Positions 15,608 to 23,430 of a stretch of 64,000 nt of DNA are shown here, piece after piece (position 1 is the stretch's first letter; each line of letters begins with the position of its first letter). The position numbers were made by a program, and so were the translations under genes. Source of the stretch: Streptomyces sp. RKAG293 (GTDB taxonomy: Bacteria > Actinomycetota > Actinomycetes > Streptomycetales > Streptomycetaceae); NCBI RefSeq assembly GCF_023701745.1, contig NZ_JAJOZB010000001.1, positions 3,230,501 to 3,294,500 on the forward strand. The letters run 5' to 3'. A model generated the notes under the pieces. The model was not told the DNA's origin. It saw only the letters and a list, made by a program, of their open reading frames with translations, and searched no databases.

Positions 15608-17518
15608 ATGCCCCACAAGCACAGTCGACGACGCGGACTCGGCCTCGCGGCAGGTGCGGCCACGGCCACCGCCGCCGTCGTCGCGGCCCTGCTGAGCGGC
15701 GGCGCGGGTTCCGCCGAGGCCGCCACCACCGGACAGGTCCGGGTCAACCAGGTCGGCTACGACGGCAGCGGCGCCAAGGAGGCGTTCCTGCTGGCGAAGG
15801 GCGCCGTCTCGGGCGCCACCTGGAAGCTGCTCGACAGTACCGGAGCGACCGCCGCCACCGGTAGGACCGGCACGAGCCAGGGCAGCTGGAACAGCGCCTA
15901 CCCGGCCGTCTACCTGATCGACTTCAGCTCCGTACAGGCCGCCGGCACCTACCACCTGGAGGTCAGCGGCGCGGCCACCGGCGCCTCGCCCGCCTTCACC
16001 ATCGGCAGCGCGAAGGCCGTCTACGGCAAGCCCGCCGCCGATGCCACCACCTTCTTCCAGGCCCAGCGCGACGGCCGGGACGTCATACCCGGGTCGCTGA
16101 AGCGCCAGCCGTCCCATCTCAACGACGCGCACGCCAGCGTCTACGACTGGCCCAAGTTCACCAGCGGCGACGGCGACACGATCTCCAAGGCGCCGGTCAA
16201 GCTCGGCGGCACCGTCGACGCCGAGGGCGGCTGGTTCGACGCGGGCGACTACCTGAAGTTCACCGAGACCACGACGTACGCCGCCGCCACGCTGCAGATC
16301 GCCGCCCGTGAGACCGGCGCCTCCCCCACGTCCGCGCTCGGCGCCGAGGCGCAGCACGGCCTGGACTGGCTCGACAAGATGTGGGACGGCGACACCAAGA
16401 CCCTCTACATCCAGGTCGGCCTCGGCTCGGGAACCGACAGCGGCAGCGTCGTCGGCGACCACGACGTCTGGCGGCTGCCGCAGAAGGACGACGCCGACAC
16501 CGCCAACGCCTTCCTGCGCAACCGCCCGGTGTTCCGGGCCGGCGCCCCCGGCTCCAAGCTCAGCCCCAACCAGGCCGGCCGGCTCGCCGCCGACTTCGCG
16601 CTCGGCGCGCAGCGCTACGCCGCCTCGGACCCCGCGAAGGCCAAGAGCTATCTGGCGGCCGCCGCGCAGGTCTACGCGCTCGCGGACACCAAGCCCGGCA
16701 AGCTCGTCACGACCGTCCCCTACGCGTACTACCCGGAGACCAGCTGGCAGGACGACCTGGCCTTCGGCGGCGCCGAGCTGGCGCTGGCCGCGCAGCAGCT
16801 GGGCGACTCCCGCGCCGCCGGCTGGCTCCAGCAGTCGGCCGCCTGGGCGAAGGCGTACGGCACGACCGGCGACACGCTCAACATGTACGACACCAGCGCG
16901 CTCGCCTACACGGACCTGGCGCGCGCCATCAAGGCGGCGGGGAACCCGGCCGGGCTGCCGGTCTCGTACGACACCCTGGTCGCGAACCTCAAGGCGCAGA
17001 TCGCCTCGGGGCAGGCCCGCGCCGCCAAGGACCCGTTCCACGCCGGCGCGGTCTACAACGACTTCGACGCCGACTCGCACACCCTCGGCCTCGCGGCCAC
17101 CACCCGGCTGTACCGGGGGCTGACCGGCGACACCTCCGTCAACCGGTTCGCCGTCCAGCAGCTCGACTGGCTGCTCGGCGCCAACGCCTGGGGCACGTCC
17201 TTCATGGTCGGCTCGGGCACCACCTACCCCAAGTGCACGGCGGGGCAGCTCGGCAATCTCGCCGGGAGCCTGGACGGCAAGGCGCCGGTGGACACCGGTG
17301 CGATCGTCAACGGGCCCAACGGGACCGCGCAGTTCGCCGACGGGCTGGGCGACTACCTGGACGCCATGCGCAAGTGCCAGCCCGGCGGCGCGGACCCGTT
17401 CGGGACCTTCACCGGGCACGGAAGTCGCTATGTCGACGACGTCCGGTCCTGGCAGAGTTCGGAGCCCGCGCTCGACATGGACGCCTCCGGGCTGCTGGCG
17501 TTCTACCTGTCGAGCTGA
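15608..17518 (+). CDS. Secreted glycoside hydrolase family 9 endoglucanase
   Basis: 636 residues from the ATG at 15608 (GGAAGGG about 8 nt upstream). Arg-rich n-region, hydrophobic core and cleavage after AEA near residue 40 give a signal peptide; the leading RRR could direct Tat or Sec export. An Ig-like CelD_N domain follows (VRVNQVGYDGSGAKEAFLL, about 43-140), then the (alpha/alpha)6 GH9 catalytic domain. The nucleophile/base pair is in GGWFDAGDYLKF (about 206-217) and the acid glutamate is in the C-terminal SSEPALDM segment. GH9 enzymes hydrolyse beta-1,4-glucans such as cellulose with inversion. No separate cellulose-binding module is visible. An AT-rich pseudo-palindrome precedes it. 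Confidence 0.92.
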   Translation: MPHKHSRRRGLGLAAGAATATAAVVAALLSGGAGSAEAATTGQVRVNQVGYDGSGAKEAFLLAKGAVSGATWKLLDSTGATAATGRTGTSQGSWNSAYPAVYLIDFSSVQAAGTYHLEVSGAATGASPAFTIGSAKAVYGKPAADATTFFQAQRDGRDVIPGSLKRQPSHLNDAHASVYDWPKFTSGDGDTISKAPVKLGGTVDAEGGWFDAGDYLKFTETTTYAAATLQIAARETGASPTSALGAEAQHGLDWLDKMWDGDTKTLYIQVGLGSGTDSGSVVGDHDVWRLPQKDDADTANAFLRNRPVFRAGAPGSKLSPNQAGRLAADFALGAQRYAASDPAKAKSYLAAAAQVYALADTKPGKLVTTVPYAYYPETSWQDDLAFGGAELALAAQQLGDSRAAGWLQQSAAWAKAYGTTGDTLNMYDTSALAYTDLARAIKAAGNPAGLPVSYDTLVANLKAQIASGQARAAKDPFHAGAVYNDFDADSHTLGLAATTRLYRGLTGDTSVNRFAVQQLDWLLGANAWGTSFMVGSGTTYPKCTAGQLGNLAGSLDGKAPVDTGAIVNGPNGTAQFADGLGDYLDAMRKCQPGGADPFGTFTGHGSRYVDDVRSWQSSEPALDMDASGLLAFYLSS

Positions 17519-17530
17519 TCCGGCCGGGCC

Positions 17531-17570
17531 GGCCGGCTGATCACGAGGCCGTCCTCGTGATCAGCCGGCC
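17531..17570. terminator. Strong bidirectional terminator hairpin after the GH9 gene
   Basis: GGCCGGCTGATCACGAGG (17531-17548), loop CCGT, and a perfect 18-bp complement (17553-17570). It lies between the converging GH9 and GNAT genes. The following 45 bp repeats parts of the arm (CGTGATCAGCCGGC-like units), suggesting local duplication. Confidence 0.85.
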
Positions 17571-17595
17571 GTCGTGATCAACGTGGCCGTCGTGA

Positions 17596-18036
17596 TCAGC
17601 CGGCTGTCTTGATCATGAATATGTAGTGCGGTCCGCTCGGTTCGACGATGAACTCCTCGCCGGTCGCGGTGAAACCGAGGTGCTCGTAGAAGCCCTGGGC
17701 GGACGTACGGCCGTTGCACCACACCAGCTCGGCGCCGCGCACCGCGGCCTCGGCGAGGCCGGCCCGCAGCACGGCCGCGCCGTAGCCCTGGCCGCGCACC
17801 TCGGGGGCGCTGCCCATACCCCGGAAGCGGTAGGCGGCGGCGCCTTCGCCGGGCAGCGTGTCGGGGAAGAAGGTGACGCACGCCTGGACAGCGCCCTCGT
17901 CGTCGTAGGCCGCGATGTGGAAGGTGGGCTCGCGGGAGTCCTCCGGGTAGATCGCGGTCTCGCGGGGCAGGCCGGTGCGGAGCACCGCCCAGCGCAGCTC
18001 GAAGATCTCCTCGACGGGTACGACGGCCGTGCGCAT
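17596..18036 (-). CDS. GNAT family N-acetyltransferase
   Basis: 146 residues, the length of a single GNAT domain. The acetyl-CoA pyrophosphate loop is visible as VRGQGYGAAVL, preceded by the strand YRFRGMGSAP. C-terminal NGRTSAQGFYEHLGFTATGE is the typical GNAT end. The N-terminus RTAVVPVEEIFELRWAVLR resembles the ElaA-like/unassigned group. Acceptor substrate unknown. It follows the flavoprotein gene on the same strand 35 bp downstream and could be co-transcribed. Confidence 0.82.
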   Translation of the reverse strand: MRTAVVPVEEIFELRWAVLRTGLPRETAIYPEDSREPTFHIAAYDDEGAVQACVTFFPDTLPGEGAAAYRFRGMGSAPEVRGQGYGAAVLRAGLAEAAVRGAELVWCNGRTSAQGFYEHLGFTATGEEFIVEPSGPHYIFMIKTAG

Positions 18037-18071
18037 GACGTGGTCCTCCGCTGGTCAGTCCGGTCCTTCGG

Positions 18072-19334
18072 TCATTCCAGGAAGGAGGCTAGCGGCACGG
18101 TGGGGTCGGACAGCCGGTCGGGGTCGACGGTACGGCCCGAGCGGATCAGCTGCTGGATCGGGTCGGTGACGTCCCAGACGTTGACGTTCATCCCGGCCAG
18201 CACGCGTCCCTCGCTGAGCCAGAAGGCGATGAACTCCCGCTTGCCGACGTCGCCCCTGCACACCACCTGGTCGTAGCTGCCCGGCGCGGCATGGCCGGAG
18301 AACTCCATGCCCAGGTCGTACTGGTCGGAGAAGAAGTACGGCACCCGGTCGTAGCTGACGTCCCGGCCGAGCATGGCGCGGGCGGCGGCCGGGCCGCTGT
18401 TGAGGGCGTTGGCCCAGTGCTCGACGCGCAGCCGGCCGCCGGAGAGCGGGTGCTCGATGTTGGCGACGTCGCCGGCCGCGTAGATGTTCGAGTCAGACGT
18501 GCGCAGCGACGCGTCCACGGCGATACCGCCGCCCACCGAGCGTTCGGCGAGGGTCAGCCCGGCGGCCTCGGCGAGTGCGGTGCGGGGAGCGGCACCGATC
18601 GCGGCCAGCACGTCGTGGGCGGGGTGCTCCTCGCCGTCGTCGGTGAGGGCGGCCAGCACCATGCCGTCCTGGCCGGAGATCCCGGTGAGCTTCGTGCCGA
18701 AGTGGAAGCGGACGCCGTGCTCGCGGTGCAGATCGGCGAAGACCCCGCCGAGCTCGGGGCCGAGCACCGAGTACAGCGGCGTCGGCTCGGGCTCCACGAT
18801 GGTGACCTCGGCGCCGTAGCCGCGCGCGGCGGCGGCGACCTCCAGGCCGATCCAGCCCGCGCCGGCGATGACGATATGGCCGTTCTCGCGGCCGAGCGAG
18901 GTCAGTACGTGCTTGAGGCGCTCCGCGTGCGAGAGCCGCCGCAGGTGGTGGACGCCGGCCAGTTCGGTACCGGGGATGTCCAGCCGGCGCGGCTCGGCGC
19001 CGGTGGCGAGCAGCAGCTTGTCGTACGGGAGGACGGTGCCGTCCCCGAGCCGTACGGTCCTGGCCGCGGGGTCGAGGTGCACGACCGGCTGGCCGAGGTG
19101 CAGCTCGATGTCGTGCTCCGCGTACCAGGCGGTCTGCTGGACGAAGACCGAGTCGCGTTCCGCGCTGCCGATCAGAAAGCCCTTGGACAGGGGTGGCCGC
19201 TCGTACGGGTGCTCGCGCTCGTCGCCGATCAGGATCACCCGCCCGGTGAAGCCCTCCGACCGGAGGGTTTCCGCCGCCTTGGCGCCGGCCAGTCCCGCTC
19301 CGACGATGACGATGGTCTGGTCTGCGTCCACCAC
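18072..19334 (-). CDS. FAD-dependent oxidoreductase, ferredoxin-reductase type
   Basis: About 420 residues. The GTG at 19334 is chosen because GGGGAGG lies 6 nt upstream; an in-frame TTG 15 nt earlier would place that site inside the gene, and GTG 19331 is also possible. FAD-binding motif IVIVGAGLAGAKAAE at the N-terminus, NAD-binding IVIAGAGWIGLEVAAAA mid-protein, and the second FAD motif NIYAAGDVANI. HPYERPPLSK is typical of reductases of bacterial oxygenase and P450 electron chains (rubredoxin/ferredoxin reductase family). No ferredoxin or P450 gene is adjacent, so the electron acceptor is unknown. Confidence 0.85.
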   Translation of the reverse strand: MVDADQTIVIVGAGLAGAKAAETLRSEGFTGRVILIGDEREHPYERPPLSKGFLIGSAERDSVFVQQTAWYAEHDIELHLGQPVVHLDPAARTVRLGDGTVLPYDKLLLATGAEPRRLDIPGTELAGVHHLRRLSHAERLKHVLTSLGRENGHIVIAGAGWIGLEVAAAARGYGAEVTIVEPEPTPLYSVLGPELGGVFADLHREHGVRFHFGTKLTGISGQDGMVLAALTDDGEEHPAHDVLAAIGAAPRTALAEAAGLTLAERSVGGGIAVDASLRTSDSNIYAAGDVANIEHPLSGGRLRVEHWANALNSGPAAARAMLGRDVSYDRVPYFFSDQYDLGMEFSGHAAPGSYDQVVCRGDVGKREFIAFWLSEGRVLAGMNVNVWDVTDPIQQLIRSGRTVDPDRLSDPTVPLASFLE

Positions 19335-19521
19335 TGTGCGCCTCCCCAACAGATGCCGTACCTGCGAGCGTCCCTTACGTCACGCCTGGCGGGAAGAGCG
19401 CCGCGCCGAGTCGACAAAGCGCCCCTCGTATGCCTCGCGCGCCCGCGGTCGTCCGGACGGGTGCCCGCGGGCCCGGTCGCGGGCGGCCGCGACCACCCCC
19501 CGGGCCCGCCGCGTCACCGCC

Positions 19522-20856
19522 TCACAGCAGCCGGGCGGACCGGCCCGTCGTGAGGCGGGCGTGCAGTGCCGTGGCCGTCGCGTCGGTGAGCGACGCGATC
19601 TGGTCGACGACGGCGCGCAGCCGCGCGCTGTCGTCCGCCGCCTCGTCGAAGATGCCGCGGAACTGCGGGTCCAGGCCCTCGGGGGCGCGCGCCAGCAGCG
19701 CTTCCGACAGCTCCGAGATGAGGATCCGCTGCTCGGCGCGGCGGCGCTCCTGCGAGGCGCGCTGCATGACGTAGCGGTCGGCGACCGCCTTGAGGACGGC
19801 GCACTCCAGGCGCTGTTCGCGCGGCACGACCAGCTCGGCGCGGTACCGGGTGAGCCGCCCGGTGCCGTACGCCTCGCGGGTGGCGCGCTCGGCGGCCAGG
19901 CAGAACCGGCCGATGAGCTGCGAGGTGGCGTCCTTCAGCCGGGCCTGGGAGATGGCCGAGCCGTCGTAGCCATGCGGCCACCACGCCTGCTCCAGGAGCC
20001 TGTCGAGGGCCTCGGCCAGCTCGTCGGGGGTGGCGTCGGCCGCGTACCGCTCCCCCGCGCAGTCGAAGATGTCGGCGCGCTCGGCGTCGGCGAGCAGCAG
20101 GTTCGGGTCGAGGTGGCCGGCGTGCAGGCCGTCCTCCACGTCGTGCACCGAGTACGCGACGTCGTCGGCCCAGTCCATGACCTGGGCCTCGAAGCACTGC
20201 CGGTCCTCGGGGGCGCCCGCCCGCAGCCAGTCGAAGACCGGCAGATCGTCCTCGTAGGCCCCGAACTTGGGGCTGCCGGGGTTCGTGGGGTGGCCGCCGC
20301 GGGGCCACGGGTACTTCGTGGCGGCGTCCAGGGCGGCACGGGTGAGGTTCAGGCCGACGCTCACCATCGTGCCGTCGGCGTCCCGCATGAAGCGCTTCGG
20401 CTCGATCCGGGTCAGCAGCCGCAGCGACTGCGCGTTGCCCTCGAAGCCGCCGCACGCCTCGGCGACCTCGGCCAGCACCTGCTCGCCGTTGTGCCCGAAG
20501 GGCGGGTGGCCGAGGTCGTGCGCCAGACACGCCGTCTCGATGAGGTCGGGGTCGCTGCCGAGCGCGGCGCCCAGCTCCCGGCCCACCTGCGCGCACTCCA
20601 GCGAGTGCGTGAGGCGGGTGCGCGGGCTCGTGTTCATCAGGGCCGAGCCCGGGTCGACCACCTGGGTCTTGCCCGCCAGCCGGCGCAGCGCGGCCGAGTG
20701 CAGCACTCGCGCCCGGTCGCGCTGGAACGCGGTACGGCCCGGCCGCTTGTCGGGCTCGGTCACATAGCGGTCGGTATCGGCGTCCCCGTACGGCCCGTAC
20801 CGCTCGTACGGCCCGAGGTGCGCGGCCGCCGCGTCGGTCCGGTAGTTCGCTTCCAT
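19522..20856 (-). CDS. dgt: Deoxyguanosinetriphosphate triphosphohydrolase-like protein (HD domain)
   Basis: 444 residues from the ATG at 20856, where the family sequence [15 protein letters not shown] starts; a GTG 45 nt upstream is less likely. Contains RLAGKTQVV, the first HD histidine in [12 protein letters not shown] and the metal site [17 protein letters not shown], with further catalytic positions in [16 protein letters not shown]. These enzymes hydrolyse dGTP (or other dNTPs) to nucleoside and tripolyphosphate and tune dNTP pools. The location near dnaG is conserved in Streptomyces and suits a DNA-replication role. Confidence 0.93.
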   Translation of the reverse strand: MEANYRTDAAAAHLGPYERYGPYGDADTDRYVTEPDKRPGRTAFQRDRARVLHSAALRRLAGKTQVVDPGSALMNTSPRTRLTHSLECAQVGRELGAALGSDPDLIETACLAHDLGHPPFGHNGEQVLAEVAEACGGFEGNAQSLRLLTRIEPKRFMRDADGTMVSVGLNLTRAALDAATKYPWPRGGHPTNPGSPKFGAYEDDLPVFDWLRAGAPEDRQCFEAQVMDWADDVAYSVHDVEDGLHAGHLDPNLLLADAERADIFDCAGERYAADATPDELAEALDRLLEQAWWPHGYDGSAISQARLKDATSQLIGRFCLAAERATREAYGTGRLTRYRAELVVPREQRLECAVLKAVADRYVMQRASQERRRAEQRILISELSEALLARAPEGLDPQFRGIFDEAADDSARLRAVVDQIASLTDATATALHARLTTGRSARLL

Positions 20857-20924
20857 GCCTGTGACCGTAACGCTCCGGAGTGACAGACGCGCCGCCGCCA
20901 CCGGTCCTCCGGCCCCGTGCCGGG

Positions 20925-21869
20925 TTACGCGCTGGCGAGGTGCAGCGGCGCGGTCCGGCCGGCGGTGGCCAGCGCCTGGTCGTAGCGGTGCAGCACCAGG
21001 CGGGCCATGGCGCTGTGCGCGCCCAGCGGCGCCGCCGCGATCCAGGGCGCCACGGCGGACGTCTGGGTGGCGAACCGCCCGGGTGCGGTGAAGTACGAGG
21101 CGACCGCGACCCGGTGGCCGCGTGCGGTCAGCGCCCCGACCGCCTCCTCGACGGACGGCCCGGTGCCGGAGGCGTAGGCGGGCAGCACGGGGGCGCCGCC
21201 GAGCCGGTGGCTGAGGAGTTCGGCGGTGCGGGCGGTGTCGGCCGGCCAGTCGGGGTCGTGGGAGCCGGCGGCCGCCAGCACGACGCCCGCGCGCCGCAGG
21301 CCCTTGCGCCAGCCGGCCTCCGCGAGGCGCACGTGCAGCGTCTCGGCGAGCAGCGGATGCGGGCCGAGCGGCACGGCGGTCAGCCCGCGCAGGTGCGGGG
21401 CGCGGGCCAGCGCCTGCGGGATGTCCTGCTTGACGTGGTAGCCGTGGCCGAGCAGCAGCGGCACGAGCACCACATCGCCGCGCAGCGCGGCGAGGGTGTC
21501 GTCGAGCAGCGGCTCGTTCAGCTCGATGTGCCCGAGGTGGACGGGCAGGCCGGGGCGCAGCGCCCGGACCCGGTCGAGGAGCGCGCGCACGGTGCGGCGC
21601 GCCGCGGGGTCACGGCTGCCGTGCGCCACGGCGACGAGTGCCGGGCCGCGCGGGACCGCGGTGAGGGTGACGTGGGAGAGCTGGCTGCTGAGTTGAGCGG
21701 TGATCCGGTTCAGGAGCTGCGCCGTACTGTCGAAGCTGCCGGACAGGCCGGAGCCGTCGGTGCTGTCGGGACTGTCCGGGCTGTCGGGACTGTCGGAGCT
21801 GCCGAAGCCGCCGGCCGGGGCCTGGCCGGACTCCGGGTGCGGGTGCGGATGCGCTGTCGACGCCGTCAT
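20925..21869 (-). CDS. Sirohydrochlorin chelatase-like protein (CbiX family)
   Basis: 314 residues from the ATG at 21869. The N-terminal ~60 residues are low complexity with a DSP/DST tandem repeat. The core has two related halves: [20 protein letters not shown] with the first metal-site histidine, [16 protein letters not shown] with another, and [19 protein letters not shown] in the second half. CbiX-type proteins insert Co2+ or Fe2+ into sirohydrochlorin for cobalamin or siroheme. NasA lies 2 kb downstream and NirB, which needs siroheme, 9 kb downstream, so siroheme supply for nitrite reduction is a plausible role. Confidence 0.8.
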   Translation of the reverse strand: MTASTAHPHPHPESGQAPAGGFGSSDSPDSPDSPDSTDGSGLSGSFDSTAQLLNRITAQLSSQLSHVTLTAVPRGPALVAVAHGSRDPAARRTVRALLDRVRALRPGLPVHLGHIELNEPLLDDTLAALRGDVVLVPLLLGHGYHVKQDIPQALARAPHLRGLTAVPLGPHPLLAETLHVRLAEAGWRKGLRRAGVVLAAAGSHDPDWPADTARTAELLSHRLGGAPVLPAYASGTGPSVEEAVGALTARGHRVAVASYFTAPGRFATQTSAVAPWIAAAPLGAHSAMARLVLHRYDQALATAGRTAPLHLASA

Positions 21870-21944
21870 GGACCGAGCCTGAAGTGCGGAGGTTGCGCCC
21901 GCATTGCACAGTGATGACAAGTGTTTTCCTCGGTCTCACGAGCG

Positions 21945-22400
21945 TCAGGACGGCCTGTGAGCCCGCTGGGCGCGGACCCAGTCGCCGCCCGGGATGATCC
22001 GCCCCGACGCCCGCAGCGTCCGGGCCAGCTCCTCCCCCGCGAGATAGACCCAGGCGTCGCACCCCTGTCCTTCGCAGACCACGCGCACCGCCAGCCGCTC
22101 GTAGAGGTTCCCGCGCGCGCCCGGAACGTGGTCCTCCAGCCGGTCGAGGTCGGCGAGGACGGTGTCGTACTGGCCGGGCAGGACGTCCAGCAGCTCACCG
22201 TGCACGGTGACGGTGACGGGTCCGGTGGCCGGATCGGCGACCGCGTACGGGTAGCCGGGACCGGCGTACAGCAGCGCGCCGGGCAGTACGGCGGGTCTCG
22301 GCGGCGCGGTACGGCCCTCCACCAGCAGGTGGTTGGCCTGGCCGGGACGCAGCGTCCCGTAGACGAAGAAGGGCAGGCGGGACGGGGGCGGCGGGGTCAA
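21945..22400 (-). CDS. Gamma-glutamylcyclotransferase-like (AIG2/GGCT fold) protein
   Basis: 151 residues from a TTG start at 22400, chosen because GAGAGGA lies about 8 nt upstream and no ATG or GTG is suitably placed. The substrate loop PFFVYGTLRPGQANH, the strand YPYAVADP and the acidic helix LADLDRLEDHVPGA are hallmarks of the GGCT fold, whose catalytic Glu sits in the last of these. Such proteins cyclise gamma-glutamyl amines or amino acids to 5-oxoproline, though many bacterial members are uncharacterised. Confidence 0.75.
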   Translation of the reverse strand: MTPPPPSRLPFFVYGTLRPGQANHLLVEGRTAPPRPAVLPGALLYAGPGYPYAVADPATGPVTVTVHGELLDVLPGQYDTVLADLDRLEDHVPGARGNLYERLAVRVVCEGQGCDAWVYLAGEELARTLRASGRIIPGGDWVRAQRAHRPS

Positions 22401-22478
22401 GGCGGCGGTCCTCTCATCGCTGGCGGCACGGCTGCGTCCATCGTGCCCGGAACCGTACCGGCGCCGTACGCGTCGATC

Positions 22479-22545
22479 CGGACGACGGAGTGGATCCGAA
22501 CGACGGAGTGGACCGGGCGACGGAGTCGACCGGACGCCGCAGTCG
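22479..22545. repeat. Four imperfect ~17-bp tandem repeats in a divergent promoter region
   Basis: A CGACGGAGT core occurs at 22483-22491, 22501-22509 and 22518-22526, and as the diverged CGCCGCAGT just after, at 16-18 bp intervals. They sit between the GGCT gene (minus) and the SanA/YdcF gene (plus), immediately before the latter. Could be slippage or an array of binding half-sites. Confidence 0.55.
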
Positions 22546-22565
22546 CTCAGCGAGGGGACGCCGAA

Positions 22566-23285
22566 ATGGAGCCGGGCCGGATACGTGCGGCGGTGCCCGC
22601 CGTGCTGCGCAGGCTGCGCCCGCCGCGGACCCGGCGCGGCCGCCGGCTCCTCCTGCAAGCCGTGATGGCCTGCTGCGTTCTGGCGCTGCTGCCCGCGACC
22701 TGGCTTCAGGCCTCGGCGGACGGGCGGGTGCGGGCCGTCGCCGACGTACCGCCGGAGCCGGTGGCGGTGGTGTTCGGCGCGGGCCTGGCGGACGGGAAGC
22801 CGACGCCGTATCTCGCGCACCGGCTGGACGCGGGCGCCGAGCTGTACCGGACCCACAAGGTCCGGGCGATCCTGGTGACCGGCGACAACAGCCGCACCGA
22901 CTACAACGAGCCGGGCGCGATGCTCGGCTATCTGGAACAGCAGGGCGTGCCCGCGTCGAAGGTCGTGCTGGACTACGCGGGCTTCGACACCTGGGACTCG
23001 TGCAGCCGCGCCAAGCGGATCTTCGGGGTGGACCGGGCGATCCTCGTCAGCCAGGGCTTCCACATCCGGCGGGCGCTCGCGCTGTGCGACGCGGCGGGCG
23101 TCGAGGGGTACGGCGTCGGCGTCGACGAACCGCACGACGTGACGTGGTTCTACGGCGGCGGGCGCGAGCTCGTCGCGGCGACCAAGGCGGCGCTGGACGT
23201 CGTGGTCAAGCCCGACCCGGTCTTCCTCGGCCCCAGGGAGCCGGGCGTGACGCGGGCGCTGACCGCGGACCCGGCGGCCCGCTGA
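22566..23285 (+). CDS. SanA/YdcF family membrane protein (DUF218)
   Basis: 239 residues from the ATG at 22566 (GAGGGGA upstream). A basic N-terminus and one transmembrane helix (about residues 34-55) anchor a DUF218 domain: PVAVVFGAGLADGKPTPYLA, ILVTGDNSRTDYNEPGAML and ILVSQGFHIRRALAL. SanA of E. coli, the vancomycin-exclusion protein, has the same layout. DUF218 domains affect envelope permeability and may act on lipid-linked precursors, but the reaction is unknown. Tandem repeats flank the gene on both sides. Confidence 0.82.
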   Translation: MEPGRIRAAVPAVLRRLRPPRTRRGRRLLLQAVMACCVLALLPATWLQASADGRVRAVADVPPEPVAVVFGAGLADGKPTPYLAHRLDAGAELYRTHKVRAILVTGDNSRTDYNEPGAMLGYLEQQGVPASKVVLDYAGFDTWDSCSRAKRIFGVDRAILVSQGFHIRRALALCDAAGVEGYGVGVDEPHDVTWFYGGGRELVAATKAALDVVVKPDPVFLGPREPGVTRALTADPAAR

Positions 23286-23287
23286 CC

Positions 23288-23351
23288 GGCGCCCGATCCT
23301 CACCAGGGCGCCCGGCCCTCACAAGGCGCCCGATCCTCACAGGGCGCCCGG
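23288..23351. repeat. ~18-bp tandem repeat after the SanA gene
   Basis: Four head-to-tail copies with the pattern GGCGCCCG-nnCCTCAC-nn; copies one and three are almost identical (GGCGCCCGATCCTCAC). Located between the SanA stop and the nasA regulatory region. No function is evident. Confidence 0.6.
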
Positions 23352-23369
23352 CGGTGCGCTGAGGTGCGC

Positions 23370-23408
23370 GTACCGGCCGCGTAACCGCGTCGCGTACGGG
23401 GGCGAAAC
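23370..23408 (+). promoter_or_regulatory. Candidate GlnR site upstream of nasA
   Basis: GTACC (23370-23374), six bases, GTAAC (23381-23385), then CGTAC (23393-23397), six bases, GAAAC (23404-23408). Each pair has the 11-nt pitch of GlnR boxes (gTnAc-n6-GaAAc), but the two pairs are out of phase by one base. GlnR activates nitrate assimilation genes in Streptomyces. The last half-site ends 22 bp before the nasA ATG. Confidence 0.4.
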
Positions 23409-23430
23409 ACGGACGGCGCAGGCTGGGCGG

